Part shown: one piece after another, positions 46,203 to 55,660 of the stretch
Layout of the letters: the number at the start of each line of letters is the position of its first letter
Position numbering within the stretch: the stretch's first letter is position 1
NCBI RefSeq assembly: GCF_032163395.1
Contig: NZ_CP119968.1
Coordinates: 605,501-669,500 of the forward strand
Reading direction: 5' to 3'
DNA from: Gloeocapsopsis dulcis
GTDB lineage: Bacteria; Cyanobacteriota; Cyanobacteriia; Cyanobacteriales; Chroococcidiopsidaceae
Length of the DNA stretch: 64,000 bases
Translations under genes and position numbers: made by a program
Notes under the pieces: generated by a model
The model's database searches: none
What the model saw: the letters and a program-made list of their open reading frames with translations, nothing else
Told to the model about the DNA's origin: nothing

Positions 46203-47422
46203 TTTTGATAACCGGATGTTATCATAGGATTTGATACCAAATAGTCTAGTATCAAACGTGTTTATCTACGAGTACAAAGTCAATCCAAAGCCTCAACAAA
46301 TAGCAGCCATTAACGAAGCAATCAGGACGGCTCAGTTCGTTCGTAATAAGGTGCTGCGTTATTGGATGGATAATCGGGGCGTGGGAAAGACCGAGATGTT
46401 TAGGTATAACACGCGATTGAGAAAAGAGTATAAGTTTGTTGATGATTTAAACTCCCATGCCTGCCCAACTGCCGTAGAAAGAGTCTTAAAGGCTGTTAAT
46501 CGCTTTTATGATAATTGCAAAAAGCAGATACGCGGGTCAGCTTATATTGCGGAGGAAACCTCCGCAACCGCTGCCATGTCAAAGAGATACCCAAGATTTA
46601 AGAAACACTCTCGCTCAGTCGAATACAAGATATCAGGTTGGAAACTAGCAGAAAACAAAAAGCAGATTAACTTCACCGACAACAAGGGAATAGGATATCT
46701 TAAACTGAAGTGAAACCTCTAATTCCTAGTCAAAAAGCAGTGGAAATCGATGTCGGTATTAAGTATTTCTTGGCAGATAGTCAAGGAAATATCGAGTTTA
46801 ACCCACGGTTTTACCGTCGAGGTGAGCAACAATTAAATCGTTTAAATAGGAGGAAGTCTAAAAAGTTTCGTTCATGTAAACCACAATCCAAAAACTATCA
46901 TAAAGCTAGATGTCGGTATGCCCTGAAGCATTTAAAAGTAAGTAGGCAGCGAGAAGAGTTTGTCAAGAGAGTGGCACTCCGTTTAATCAAGTCTAACGAC
47001 TTAGTAGCCTATGAAGATTTAAATGTTTTAGGCATGGTAAAGAACCGACATTTAGCCAAGTCGATAAGTGATACAGGATGGTCAACTTTTAGAAGATGGT
47101 TAGATTATTTTGGCTATAAGTAGGGAAAAATAACTGTTGCAGTTTCTCCATACAATACAAGTCAAACTTGCTCTAACTGCAGCGAAAAAGTGCAGAAATC
47201 TCTATCTACTAGAACTCATATCTGCCCTCATTGTAATTATGTAGAAAATCGAGATATTAACGCTGCAATCAACATTTTGCAACGTGGATTAAGTACCCAG
47301 GGGCACTGGGAATCTTTAAAGCTTGGGGAGTTTGATCCGCTGGCTGGGTTGGAGCAATCCTGCTTAGTTAAGATTTGACTGTGAACCAAGAATCCTCGGA
47401 CTTTAGGACGAGGAGTGTCAAA
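46203..47422 (+). mobile_element. IS200/IS605-type tnpB element, decayed copy
   Basis: A hairpin GATAAC-CGGAT-GTTATC (46208-46224) marks the probable left end, and CCTCG-loop-CGAGG (47394-47413) followed by GTGTCAA the right end. The tnpB gene between them is broken. TTGAT directly overlaps the left hairpin, as at the element in csb2. Ends are approximate. Confidence 0.6.
46258..47378 (+). pseudogene. tnpB, deleted and interrupted
   Basis: Three open pieces together cover a TnpB protein. The first (to 46713) gives VFIYEYKVNPKPQQIAAINE through KGIGYLKLK. A deletion of roughly 30 residues with a frame change follows. The second (46710-47123) has the RuvC segments AVEIDVGIKYFLADSQG and LVAYEDLNVLGMVKN. 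A TAG inside FGYK-stop-GKITVAVSPYN then interrupts it. The third (to 47378) has the zinc ribbon CSNCSEK...CPHC and NRDINAAINIL. All three RuvC acidic residues survive, but no continuous protein can be made. It is a different TnpB subgroup from the copy at 13493-14719. Confidence 0.9.
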
Positions 47423-47507
47423 AATAGCGAAGCAACGAAAAATACAAATTAGAAGTCAGACTCTAAGATATCCTAGATAAATTAGAGTTTTGCCGAAGAT
47501 ATTGAGC

Positions 47508-48677
47508 ATGAAGTTGGCAGCACGAGTAGGTGAGGTAACTCCGTCTTTAACGTTGGCGATCGCCGCCAAAGCCAAAGCAATGAAGCTAGACGGAATAGAT
47601 GTTTGCAGTTTTAGCGCAGGAGAACCCGATTTTGATACTCCCACACACATCAAAGCCGCTGCTCAAAAAGCCTTAGATGAAGGTAAAACAAAGTACGGTC
47701 CCGCCGCCGGAGAACCAAAATTACGCGCAGCGATCGCGCGCAAGCTGCAAGCTGAAAATCACCTCGACTACAACACCGAAAATATCATTGTTACCAATGG
47801 CGGTAAACACAGTTTATTCAACTTGATGCTGGCATTGATTGATCCAGGGGATGAAGTAATTATACCTGCACCTTACTGGCTCAGTTATCCGGAAATGGTC
47901 AAGCTAGCTGGAGGAAAGCCAGTGATTGTCCAGACGGATGCTGCTACGGAGTACAAAATTACACCAATGCAATTACGTTCAGCGATTACCGCTAAGACTA
48001 AGTTGTTTATCTTCAATTCGCCGTGTAATCCTACGGGTGTTGTTTATACACCAACCGAAATTCAAGCCCTTGCAGAAGTCATAGTCGAACAAGATATTTT
48101 AGTTGTCTCGGACGAAATTTACGAAAAGATTATTTATGACGATGCCAAGCACGTTAGTATTGCCTCACTCGGTAAGGAAATTTTTGCACGTACGATCGTC
48201 AGTAGTGGCTTCGCCAAAGCGTACTCGATGACAGGTTGGCGACTTGGTTATTTAGCAGGTGCGGTTGAGTTAATCAAAGCAGTAAGTACAATTCAAGGTC
48301 ACAGTACTTCTAACGTTTGTACATTTGCGCAGTATGGTGCAATCGCTGCGTATGAAAATTCACAAGATTGTGTGGAACAAATGCGCTTAGCCTTTGCCGA
48401 ACGACGACAAGCTATGTTAGAGCGAATTCGTGCTATACCTGGAGTAAGTTGCGCGCCGCCGAATGGTGCATTCTATTTATTCGTCAATATTAGTAAAACG
48501 GGCTTAAGTTCACTGGAATTCTGCGACAACCTTCTAGAAACCCAACAAGTTGCGGCAGTTCCAGGTATCGCTTTCGGCGCAGACGATCATATTCGTCTCT
48601 CCTATGCTACCGATATGGCATCAATAGAAAAGGGTATGGATCGCTTACATAAATTCGTGCAAAGCCAATTGTCCTAG
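47508..48677 (+). CDS. aspC: Pyridoxal-phosphate aminotransferase, aspartate aminotransferase type
   Basis: A fold-type I, class I aminotransferase, most likely aspartate aminotransferase of the 1b type found in cyanobacteria. The 389-residue product starts [20 protein letters not shown]. It contains [85 protein letters not shown], the Schiff-base Lys in [18 protein letters not shown] and [14 protein letters not shown] (substrate-carboxylate Arg). I prefer ATG 47508 to the TTG at 47490. It begins about 85 bases after the decayed tnpB element, whose insertion may have altered its promoter region. Confidence 0.9.
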   Translation: MKLAARVGEVTPSLTLAIAAKAKAMKLDGIDVCSFSAGEPDFDTPTHIKAAAQKALDEGKTKYGPAAGEPKLRAAIARKLQAENHLDYNTENIIVTNGGKHSLFNLMLALIDPGDEVIIPAPYWLSYPEMVKLAGGKPVIVQTDAATEYKITPMQLRSAITAKTKLFIFNSPCNPTGVVYTPTEIQALAEVIVEQDILVVSDEIYEKIIYDDAKHVSIASLGKEIFARTIVSSGFAKAYSMTGWRLGYLAGAVELIKAVSTIQGHSTSNVCTFAQYGAIAAYENSQDCVEQMRLAFAERRQAMLERIRAIPGVSCAPPNGAFYLFVNISKTGLSSLEFCDNLLETQQVAAVPGIAFGADDHIRLSYATDMASIEKGMDRLHKFVQSQLS

Positions 48678-48714
48678 CGACTGATCCGAAGTAACTCTAA
48701 GACAAAACAACATC

Positions 48715-48966
48715 ATGCGGGCAATGATTTCAGATACACCAGGGAAACTCCTGCGTGTTGCTAACTTACCAAAATTTAAAGTAGGAGATCGCGTCGGTGT
48801 TCCTGGGTTAGGGCATACGTGTCATCATTGCCGCTATTGCCTCAGTGGAAAAGAAAATCTCTATGACTACGCGCAGTTTACCTTAGTTGAAGCAAACGAT
48901 GCACTTGATGCCCTGCGTAGTGGCAAAATTAATGGCGCAGCTGTCTTAGTTGTCACTCATGACTAA
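48715..48966 (+). pseudogene. Zinc-dependent alcohol dehydrogenase with two internal deletions
   Basis: An 83-codon frame stitches three parts of a roughly 340-residue AdhP-type dehydrogenase: the N-terminus ([19 protein letters not shown]), the structural-zinc stretch ([20 protein letters not shown]) and the C-terminus ([23 protein letters not shown]). The catalytic zinc region and the whole nucleotide-binding domain are gone. Both deletions kept the frame. The stop overlaps the ATG of the gamma-glutamyltransferase gene. A catalytic dehydrogenase is impossible; a small zinc-binding peptide could still be made. Confidence 0.88.
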
Positions 48967-50509
48967 AATAACGCACGGCACGATCGCCGCTGGACATCAT
49001 AAAACTGCCGAGGCTGGAATTGAAATGTTTCGTAGTGGTGGTAATGCTTTTGACGCTGCAACAGCAGCTATGTTGGCGTCTTTCGTTACCGAATCGGCAC
49101 TGACTTCAGCAGGTGGTAGTGGGTTTCTGTTAGCTCATACCAACCAGGACGAAAATATTTTATTTGATTTTTTCTCGCAAACACCGCGACAAAAAAGGCA
49201 CATTAGCGACCTTAACTTTTATCCAGTTGAAATTGTGTATGGTGATGCTACCCAAGAGTTTCATATTGGGCTTGGTTCAATGGCTGTACCTGGTAATATT
49301 GCTGGAATTTTTCACATTCAAGAAAAATTAGGGAGATTGCCTTTTAAAGCGATCGCTGAACCCGCAATTCACTATGCAAAAACAGGCGTAGAAGTCGGGG
49401 ATTTTCAATACTACTGCTTAAATATTCTCAAACAAATAATGATTTCCTCACCAGAAGGAAAACAAATATATGCACCAACTGGAGAAATTCGTCAGCTTGG
49501 TGAAAAAATATTCATGCACGATTTTGCTAACACTTTAGCACATCTAGCAGTAACAGGATGCCAAGAATTTTATGAAGGGGAAATTGCGCGTCAGTTAGTG
49601 AATGATTGTCAAGAATATGGTGGATATTTAACATTAGAAGATCTCAAAAGTTATCAAGTTATCGAAAGGACGCCTTTAAAAGTTAATTATCGTGGTAATA
49701 CTTTTTTAACGAATCCTCCCCCTAGTTCGGGCGGCATCTTAATGGCATTTGCTTTAGAACTTTTATCAAATATCGATTTAGAGACTGTTGGCTTTGGTAC
49801 GTCGCGTCATCTGCAAATCTTAGCGGAAGTCATGCGGCTGACAAATGAGGCAAGAAAGGATGGATATAATACAAATATTTATCAGAAAGATGTTGCTGAA
49901 AAGTTTTTATCAGAAGAACATCTTGCTCAATATGAAAAACAATTAACTGATGCGCATAAATGGGGAAGTACAACTCATATTAGCGTTGTTGATGCCGAAG
50001 GTAATGCTGCAAGTGTAACGACTACGCATGGAGAAGGTTCTTCTTATATGATTCCTGGTACAGGAATTATGATGAATAATATTCTGGGGGAAGAAGATTT
50101 AAATCCACAAGGATTCCATCAATGGCAAGAAAATGTCCGAATTTCTTCAATGATGGCACCAACGATAGTACTCAAAGGTAATCAACCTGAAATTGTTCTT
50201 GGTTCGGGAGGAGCAAATCGAATTCGTACTGCTATTTTACAGGTTATTTCTAATATTATTGATTTTAAAATGCCTGTACAGCAAGGGGTAAGTAGTCCTC
50301 GCGTTCATTGGGAAAACAATGTTTTTAATCTAGAACCAGGATTTAATGATTCCGTTATTAAAGCTATTGAAAATGATGACGATCAATTAATTTTATGGAA
50401 TACAAAAAATATGTTTTTTGGTGGTGTACATACCGTTATGGAAACATCTGAAGGTGTGATTTCGGGTGCAGGTGATGAACGAAGAAATGGTGCGATCGCC
50501 CAAATTTAA
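48959..50509 (+). CDS. ggt: Gamma-glutamyltransferase
   Basis: An Ntn-hydrolase that cleaves or transfers the gamma-glutamyl group of glutathione and related peptides. The 516-residue proenzyme would self-process before a Thr. Recognisable segments: [75 protein letters not shown], and the processing and active site [28 protein letters not shown], with the nucleophile Thr following [18 protein letters not shown] is near the C-terminus. No signal peptide is visible, so it may be cytosolic. The start is ATG 48959, which overlaps the end of the alcohol dehydrogenase remnant. Confidence 0.92.
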   Translation: MTKITHGTIAAGHHKTAEAGIEMFRSGGNAFDAATAAMLASFVTESALTSAGGSGFLLAHTNQDENILFDFFSQTPRQKRHISDLNFYPVEIVYGDATQEFHIGLGSMAVPGNIAGIFHIQEKLGRLPFKAIAEPAIHYAKTGVEVGDFQYYCLNILKQIMISSPEGKQIYAPTGEIRQLGEKIFMHDFANTLAHLAVTGCQEFYEGEIARQLVNDCQEYGGYLTLEDLKSYQVIERTPLKVNYRGNTFLTNPPPSSGGILMAFALELLSNIDLETVGFGTSRHLQILAEVMRLTNEARKDGYNTNIYQKDVAEKFLSEEHLAQYEKQLTDAHKWGSTTHISVVDAEGNAASVTTTHGEGSSYMIPGTGIMMNNILGEEDLNPQGFHQWQENVRISSMMAPTIVLKGNQPEIVLGSGGANRIRTAILQVISNIIDFKMPVQQGVSSPRVHWENNVFNLEPGFNDSVIKAIENDDDQLILWNTKNMFFGGVHTVMETSEGVISGAGDERRNGAIAQI

Positions 50510-50571
50510 ATATCCTCAGTTAACCTTAAAACTTAGCGATCGTGTTATTACTGTTACTTCAGGTGATGCGG

Positions 50572-50928
50572 CTACAAACAACCAGGTTTGAGCTTCATCA
50601 TAGGTGCCAGCTTATGTTGAATGTCAAAGGTAATGCGTGATGGTCTTCCTCTCCATGACTGCAAGTATGCCGAAGATTTGACTTCAACCTTGACACCACT
50701 TGGGGAAACTACATCGATTGCATCCCACTCTACGCGAGTTCCGCTTGCAACACCTAGAGCAGAAGCAACAAGAAACTCAGCAAGTCGTCCCCTTAATGTG
50801 TTGGATAAAAGATCTGAACTCGACCACTGCCAGAAATTAAGCAGTTTTATTCCAACTGGTGCGCCATCCTCTTGAAATAGATCTTTGCCTGATTTTCGCA
50901 ATACCTGTCTGAGTCCGTACTCGTTCAT
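50572..50928 (-). CDS. PD-(D/E)XK nuclease-like protein, probably C-terminally truncated
   Basis: A protein of 118 residues from ATG 50928 (an earlier ATG at 50961 gives 129). It reads MNEYGLRQVLRKSGKDLFQE, then VGIKLLNFWQWSSSDLLSN, RGRLAEFLVASALG, EWDAIDVVSPSGVKVEVKSSAYLQSW and RPSRITFDI. The E...WDAIDV...EVK arrangement is that of a restriction-endonuclease fold. As I recall, homologs continue for about 60 more residues after ITF, so the end here (QHKLAPMMKLKPGCL) looks like a frameshift or deletion. Host function is unknown. It lies between ggt and a Tn3 scar. Confidence 0.65.
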   Translation of the reverse strand: MNEYGLRQVLRKSGKDLFQEDGAPVGIKLLNFWQWSSSDLLSNTLRGRLAEFLVASALGVASGTRVEWDAIDVVSPSGVKVEVKSSAYLQSWRGRPSRITFDIQHKLAPMMKLKPGCL

Positions 50929-50961
50929 AACAAATGAAATAGATGTTACTGGGCATCTCAA

Positions 50962-51199
50962 AGATAACCTTAATGAACGCTACCACTGAGAGATGAAGCG
51001 GCACAACTATTTATTAGACTGACCGTTTCCATCTAATTGCCTCAATTTGGATATTAGACCGAAAATCGTTCTAAGATTCTAGTCGGGCTATTTAGGCTGC
51101 ACAGCGTTGGGATAATATCTCCCACCCAAATAGGGGAATTAGATCGACTGCTATTTTGCATATTACCTCTTGACAAGGGAATTCGGCGAAAAAGTTTCG
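50962..51199. other. Intergenic scar region
   Basis: About 240 bases with no gene. It separates the truncated nuclease-like gene from the Tn3 transposase fragment and may itself contain degraded mobile DNA, but I cannot align any part of it to a known element. Confidence 0.35.
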
Positions 51200-51204
51200 T
51201 ATTT

Positions 51205-51580
51205 CTTCTCAAAAAAAGATTGTACTATTCTGCTCCTGAGACAGCTTACAAGTATATTGCTCCACTATTTAAGGGTGTAGTGGACTGGGAAATAATTCAG
51301 ACACATTGGCGTGACATGATACGGGTAGTGCTGTCAATTAAGGCAGGTAAGTTAATGCTGTTTACATTGCTGCGGAGGCTCGGCAGTTACAGTTGCAAAA
51401 ATCGTCTTTATCAACCATTCTGAGAATTAGGACAAGTAATTAGAACTATTAGTACATCCTAGACAGAGGATACGATAACAAATCACTGCCTGTACTAACA
51501 AAGTTGAAGATTACCATCGATTTTTAGATTGGTTGTTTTTCGGCAAAGATGGTGTTATTACTGAAAATGATCCTAATCAC
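51205..51580 (+). pseudogene. Tn3-family transposase fragment
   Basis: Conceptual translation gives YYSAPETAYKYIAPLFKGVV, then DWEIIQTHWRDMIRVVLSIKAGKLM and LLRRLGSYSCKNRLYQPF. After a stop it goes on ELGQVIRT and then, past further stops, TNKVEDYHRFLDWLFFGKDGVITENDP. These are consecutive motifs of the C-terminal DDE region of Tn3-type transposases. The catalytic domain is incomplete and interrupted, so this is a dead remnant. The last piece runs in frame into an unrelated 56-codon tail ending in a hydrophobic segment (51533-51748), whose status is unclear. Confidence 0.85.
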
Positions 51581-51883
51581 AAGTTGGATGCTTCTAATCT
51601 ACTGGCGCACTCGGTTAGTTATAGCGATCCTCGACAGTTTCTAGAAAAATGCTTCGCCCAGTCAGTTGAAGAAACACCAAGCAATCAGCCACTTTTATTG
51701 ATCGTTTTAGCGATCTTAGTGATCGCCAGCGCTACTGCATATAAATAAGCACCACACATATCTCGTTCCTTACAAGAAGCAAGCACGCACACTGCGCAGG
51801 AACTGCTGTGGATAAATTCTCGATAACAAACTTATTTGATGTTTGCTAAAAGGCACTACAAAAGCATTCCTCTCTCTGTAGCA

Positions 51884-52930
51884 CTACTTAAGTTTTTCGT
51901 AAGCATCGCTAATAATTCTTTCAGTTTCTTCCCAGCTAATACACTTATCTGTTACTGAAACACCATATTTCAAATCCGCTAAATTGCTCGGAAGCGATTG
52001 CCCACCTTCGTACAAATTGGATTCCAGCATCATGCCCACGATCGCAGTATTACCCTCAATAATTTGCTGAATTATGCTGTTGAAGACTGTAGCTTGTAAC
52101 TTATAATCTTTATTAGAGTTCCCATGACTACAATCAATCACTATTTTTGCTGGTAAATTTGCTGCCTTTAATTTTTCTTCAGCAGCTCTAATACTTTCAG
52201 CATCATAATTAGGCTTACCACCGCCACCTCTTAAAATCACGTGCCCGTGGGTGTTTCCTTTTGTTTTAAATACACTAACTTGCCCGTTGTGATTAATCCC
52301 TAGAAAATGGTGCGGTACTTCAGCCGATTTTAAGGCATTTAAGGCAACTTCAATACCGCCATCAGTGCCATTTTTGAAGCCAACAGGCATTGATAAACCA
52401 CTTGCCATCTCTCGATGAGTTTGGGATTCTGTTGTCCGAGCGCCAATTGCAGACCAAGCAATTAATTCACTAATATATTGCGGTACAATAGGGTCTAAAG
52501 CTTCGGTTGCTGCGGGCAATCCTAGTTCAGCTAAATGAATCAGTAGTTTTCGTGCTGTTAACAAGCCCTTTTCGATGTGAAAAGAGTCATTCATGTCTGG
52601 ATCGTTGATCAAACCTTTCCAGCCGACATTTGTGCGTGGCTTCTCAAAGTAAACTCGCATGATGAGTAGGAGTTTATCTTTGACTTGCTCAGCGAGTTTT
52701 TTAAGTTTGTCAGCATACTCTTTAGCTGCTTTGACATCATGGATAGAACAAGGACCAACCACGATGAATTTGCGGTTATCGTAACCTTCGAGAATCGCCT
52801 CTATTTCTTTTCTAGCGCGCAAAACTGTCTTTTCTGCTGAATGTGTTAAAGGGAGTTTTGCTTTTACTTCCTTCGGAGTCATTAAGATATGTGAATCTTG
52901 AATATGCGTATTGAATAGTTTGTTGTGCAT
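51884..52930 (-). CDS. aroF: 3-deoxy-7-phosphoheptulonate synthase (class I, AroFGH type)
   Basis: DAHP synthase condenses phosphoenolpyruvate and erythrose 4-phosphate, the entry step of aromatic amino acid synthesis. The 348-residue product has the class I-alpha pattern: FIVVGPCSIHDVKAAKEYAD, LIMRVYFEKPRTNVGWKGLINDP, GARTTESQTHREMASGLSMPVGFKNGTDG, HVILRGGGGKPNY, IVIDCSHGNSNKD and GMMLESNLYEGGQ. The regulatory N-terminal extension is the short form seen in E. coli enzymes. Which amino acid inhibits it cannot be judged. It stands alone on the minus strand. Confidence 0.95.
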   Translation of the reverse strand: MHNKLFNTHIQDSHILMTPKEVKAKLPLTHSAEKTVLRARKEIEAILEGYDNRKFIVVGPCSIHDVKAAKEYADKLKKLAEQVKDKLLLIMRVYFEKPRTNVGWKGLINDPDMNDSFHIEKGLLTARKLLIHLAELGLPAATEALDPIVPQYISELIAWSAIGARTTESQTHREMASGLSMPVGFKNGTDGGIEVALNALKSAEVPHHFLGINHNGQVSVFKTKGNTHGHVILRGGGGKPNYDAESIRAAEEKLKAANLPAKIVIDCSHGNSNKDYKLQATVFNSIIQQIIEGNTAIVGMMLESNLYEGGQSLPSNLADLKYGVSVTDKCISWEETERIISDAYEKLK

Positions 52931-53173
52931 AAGATAGAATCTCTTATTTATTCAAAAATTTACTCAATATTAAGTTCTGAATTTACATAAAAACATTACC
53001 TATCTTAATATAAAAACCTAGATTTTAGCTGAGAATTTTAGGCAGTACTTGTAGGAATCAACAAGCGATCGCATTTGTCAAATTAGATATTTTAATAGCT
53101 AGGGTTCTGCAAAGCATCACACTTTATTAAGTTTTAATTAAAAAATACTGGAAGTAAACATAGTAAATAATAC

Positions 53174-53479
53174 TCAACGCCAGATACTAAATTTAGAAAT
53201 TCCCTCTGGTACTTTGTACTCAATAGTCACATCTTTGACAATAGCAACACGACTTCCGTGACGACACCATTGCACCATTTTATCTACCACATCTTTACTG
53301 CCTTCAAAAACAGCTTCGACGCGACCATCTGCGAGATTACGTACCCAACCATTCAGCCCTAACTCTTGAGCCATATCATAGGTTGCCATGCGATAGCCAA
53401 CTCCTTGTACTCTACCAGAGACTAAAACATGAGCTTGGATTTGCGCTTGAGGTAGTGATGAATCGAGCATCAGCATCAA
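53174..53479 (-). CDS. acyP: Acylphosphatase
   Basis: A small enzyme that hydrolyses carboxyl-phosphate bonds of acylphosphates. The 101-residue product shows the family signature: AHVLVSGRVQGVGYRMATYD, with the phosphate-binding Arg, and LGLNGWVRNLADGRVEAVFEG, with the catalytic Asn. Three Met codons occur in the first four positions, so the start is ambiguous by a few residues. It stands alone. Confidence 0.94.
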   Translation of the reverse strand: MMLMLDSSLPQAQIQAHVLVSGRVQGVGYRMATYDMAQELGLNGWVRNLADGRVEAVFEGSKDVVDKMVQWCRHGSRVAIVKDVTIEYKVPEGISKFSIWR

Positions 53480-53581
53480 TTTTTCTAAGTGTGTATTACG
53501 ACATAAAAAATTCGCCTTTGTCTATCTTAAACAACTTGAAACAAAGGCGATATTTTTCTTGATGCCACAACTTAATTTTGT

Positions 53582-53839
53582 TCAATCGTCATCATCATCG
53601 TCGTCATCATTACGGGATCTGTAACGCCGGTCATCATCGTCGTCATCATTACGGGATCTGTAACGCCGGTCATCATCGTCGTCATCCTGATCACGGGATC
53701 TGTGGCGGCGGTCATCATCGTCGTCATCATTACGGGATCTGTAACGTCGGTCATCATCATCGCGATATCTGCGATCGTCATCCTTGGATTTTCCTTGCGG
53801 AAATCCTGGTATGTTTCTAAGGAAATCGTCTATTCCCAT
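53582..53839 (-). CDS. Asp/Arg-rich tandem-repeat protein
   Basis: An 85-residue protein. A non-repetitive head (MGIDDFLRNIPGFPQGKSKD) is followed by four tandem copies of a 13-residue unit, DDDDDDRRYRSRN, encoded by 39-bp DNA repeats; one copy has HRSRDQ. It ends in a run of eight Asp. It is highly charged and likely disordered, with alternating acidic and basic blocks that could bind metal, RNA or other charged partners. The head resembles the N-terminus of a short cyanobacterial family with variable acidic tails, so I think it is real. Function unknown. Confidence 0.6.
   Translation of the reverse strand: MGIDDFLRNIPGFPQGKSKDDDRRYRDDDDRRYRSRNDDDDDDRRHRSRDQDDDDDDRRYRSRNDDDDDDRRYRSRNDDDDDDDD
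53593..53750. repeat. 39-bp tandem repeat, about four copies
   Basis: Units read TCATCATCGTCGTCATCAT followed by TACGGGATCTGTAACGCCGG, with small changes (CTGATCACGGGATCTGTGGCGGCGG in copy 3). They encode the 13-residue Asp/Arg unit on the minus strand. Copy number may vary between strains by slippage. Confidence 0.85.
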
Positions 53840-54060
53840 AATTCTTCTCCCAAAAGCGCAGTTGAGGCGCTTGCTTTTGTCATCAGTTTGTCATAATTTG
53901 TTTATCTGCTATCTCTTCCATCAGAGATAGATATTGATTAAAAGCGTTAATTTAAACCATCATGATTAATTGCACACAATCTTAAAGAAACTGAGAAGAA
54001 AGACTCAAAAAACTTGTATTCTCTAGTTTTTTTAAAAGTTTTCTCACATAATTGAATCTC

Positions 54061-54438
54061 ATGAATAAACTTCAGCTATTACCACTAAATACAGAGACAA
54101 TTTGGGCAATTATCAACGATACTATTGACGATTCCACAGTTAATCAACTGGTATGGCACTATCTAGGCTATCGCTATGATGAAACAACAAACATGTGGAA
54201 TAACACAGAAGTTGTAGATGAATGGCGCAATGAGTATCCACAACCACCAAACTTTATTGAGAGTCGCCCAGCTACAGTAAAGCTTACCCGTTCAATTCCA
54301 CCTGAAAACAAACAACTTTTAAAAGAAATTGGTTTTTCTGGATATAAAATTGGCGAGTTTGGACCTCGTCAAACTCGCCGTGCAACAGTTGCAAATTGGT
54401 TATTAAGTTATATGCAGCAGACCAACAAAAACGCTTAG
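54061..54438 (+). CDS. DUF1823 family protein
   Basis: A 125-residue soluble protein of a family found mainly in cyanobacteria and plastid lineages. The conserved stretch is long and clear: LPLNTETIWAIINDTIDDST, VNQLVWHYLGYRYD, EYPQPPNFIESRPATVKLTRSI, and GFSGYKIGEFGPRQTRRATV. I start at ATG 54061; a TTG three codons upstream is less likely. Function is unknown. It stands alone and is convergent with the malectin-like fragment. Confidence 0.88.
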   Translation: MNKLQLLPLNTETIWAIINDTIDDSTVNQLVWHYLGYRYDETTNMWNNTEVVDEWRNEYPQPPNFIESRPATVKLTRSIPPENKQLLKEIGFSGYKIGEFGPRQTRRATVANWLLSYMQQTNKNA

Positions 54439-54459
54439 AGTTTCTCTAGAGCCATTATT

Positions 54460-54741
54460 TCATCTTGCCGTGGGTATGACTTCCAAAGCATTAATTATTG
54501 GTAGCTGAACGCGAGGTACAAATTTTATATCTAGCTTACCATCTTTGACATTCACACTAACTGTTTTGATCAGCGCAGTATTTCTACCTTTTGCTTCAGA
54601 GAATACATCAACGTTAGTCAAAGTTTCTTCTTCTACTGCTACATCAAATACACGTTGACCTTTAGCTGAAATTCCACTGTAAGTTTCTGCAAAATGGAGT
54701 TTAATCTCTGTAATTATACTGGTGCAAGCAATTTCACTCAA
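54460..54741 (-). CDS. Malectin-like domain fragment
   Basis: A 93-residue protein resembling the C-terminal half of a malectin (di-glucose-binding) domain: IKLHFAETYSGISAKGQRVFDVAVEEETLTNVDVF, then NTALIKTVSVNVKDGKLDIKFV and PIINALEVI. A complete domain has about 160 residues and is normally preceded by YTVxLHFAE-type strands within a larger secreted protein. Here nothing upstream on this strand continues the domain: the bases beyond 54741 are full of stops. It is therefore a remnant or a small detached domain. Carbohydrate binding is doubtful. Confidence 0.6.
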   Translation of the reverse strand: MSEIACTSIITEIKLHFAETYSGISAKGQRVFDVAVEEETLTNVDVFSEAKGRNTALIKTVSVNVKDGKLDIKFVPRVQLPIINALEVIPTAR

Positions 54742-54839
54742 AAAGTTATCGTTAACCCTTTATCAGAGGTCAATAAAGCCAAAGTTAACTTGATCAAGAC
54801 AAACTTCTATCGACACTCAATTGTTGTATAAGTTATAGC

Positions 54840-55502
54840 CTATAGGCTGTTAATGCACTCTGGACTATTGTTGGTTGGCTTGTTTACCAAGGTACTCACA
54901 GGGTAGGAGTTCATTGCCTGCGATGGGTAAGGATGCAACAAATGCTGTAACTCTGTTGGTTGTGTAGTAGGTTCTAACCAAAGAGCGTAGTCTTGAGAGT
55001 TTAAAATGACTGGCATGCGATCGTGAATAGGATGCATGAGTTCATTCGCTTCTGTAGTCAAAATTGTGCAAGTGTTGATCGTTTCTCCTTCAGGAGATTG
55101 CCAATGTTCCCATAAACCTGCAAAACCAAATGGTTGCTTATCCTGGCGCTGAAAGTAGTATGGTTGTTTTTTGTGTTCTTGACGTTGCCATTCATAGAAT
55201 CCGTCTGCTACTACTAAACAACGGCGCTGACGAAATGCTGCACGAAAAGACGGTTTCTCGCTAACAGTTTCTGAACGTGCATTAATCAAGCGAGATCCGA
55301 TACTGGGATCCTTTGCCCATGAGGGAATTAAACCCCAGCGGAATAGCTTCAACTGGCGTTGTTTTTCAGGAGGATACAATACTACAGGTACTAATTGAGT
55401 AGGCGCAATATTATATCTGGGTTCCAACTCTGGTACTGTATCTAGCTGAAACGCTGCGGCGATCGCTTCGGTAGATTGACTCAGGGTATATCTTCCACAC
55501 AT
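54840..55502 (-). CDS. SOS response-associated peptidase (SRAP; HMCES/YedK)
   Basis: SRAP proteins form a covalent thiazolidine crosslink with abasic sites in single-stranded DNA and shield them. The catalytic Cys must be residue 2, which fixes the start at ATG 55502 (MCGRYTLSQSTEAIAAAF); the longer frame to 55517 is wrong. Product is 220 residues. Other motifs: PRYNIAPTQLVPVV (Asn of the active site), WGLIPSWAKDPSIGSRLINARSETV, RRCLVVADGFYEWQR (Glu), FAGLWEHW and HDRMPVIL (His). It is complete and stands alone. Confidence 0.93.
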   Translation of the reverse strand: MCGRYTLSQSTEAIAAAFQLDTVPELEPRYNIAPTQLVPVVLYPPEKQRQLKLFRWGLIPSWAKDPSIGSRLINARSETVSEKPSFRAAFRQRRCLVVADGFYEWQRQEHKKQPYYFQRQDKQPFGFAGLWEHWQSPEGETINTCTILTTEANELMHPIHDRMPVILNSQDYALWLEPTTQPTELQHLLHPYPSQAMNSYPVSTLVNKPTNNSPECINSL

Positions 55503-55660
55503 GATTTTACCTGTCAACTATACTTATTATAAAATTTCTGCGATCGCCCGAACCAATTGCTACAAAACCTTAAACATCCAGCTAGTGATAGTTTTTATAC
55601 AACGATTTTATTTGTTCTTGCATACTACTTTTTGAGTAAATCAAGTTAACTTGACTCATA

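Noticed and set aside
53578-53820. His/Arg-rich plus-strand frame across the 39-bp repeats
   Set aside because: It is the complement of the Asp/Arg repeat protein. The minus frame has a non-repetitive, gene-like head, while this one consists only of the repeat's reverse reading.
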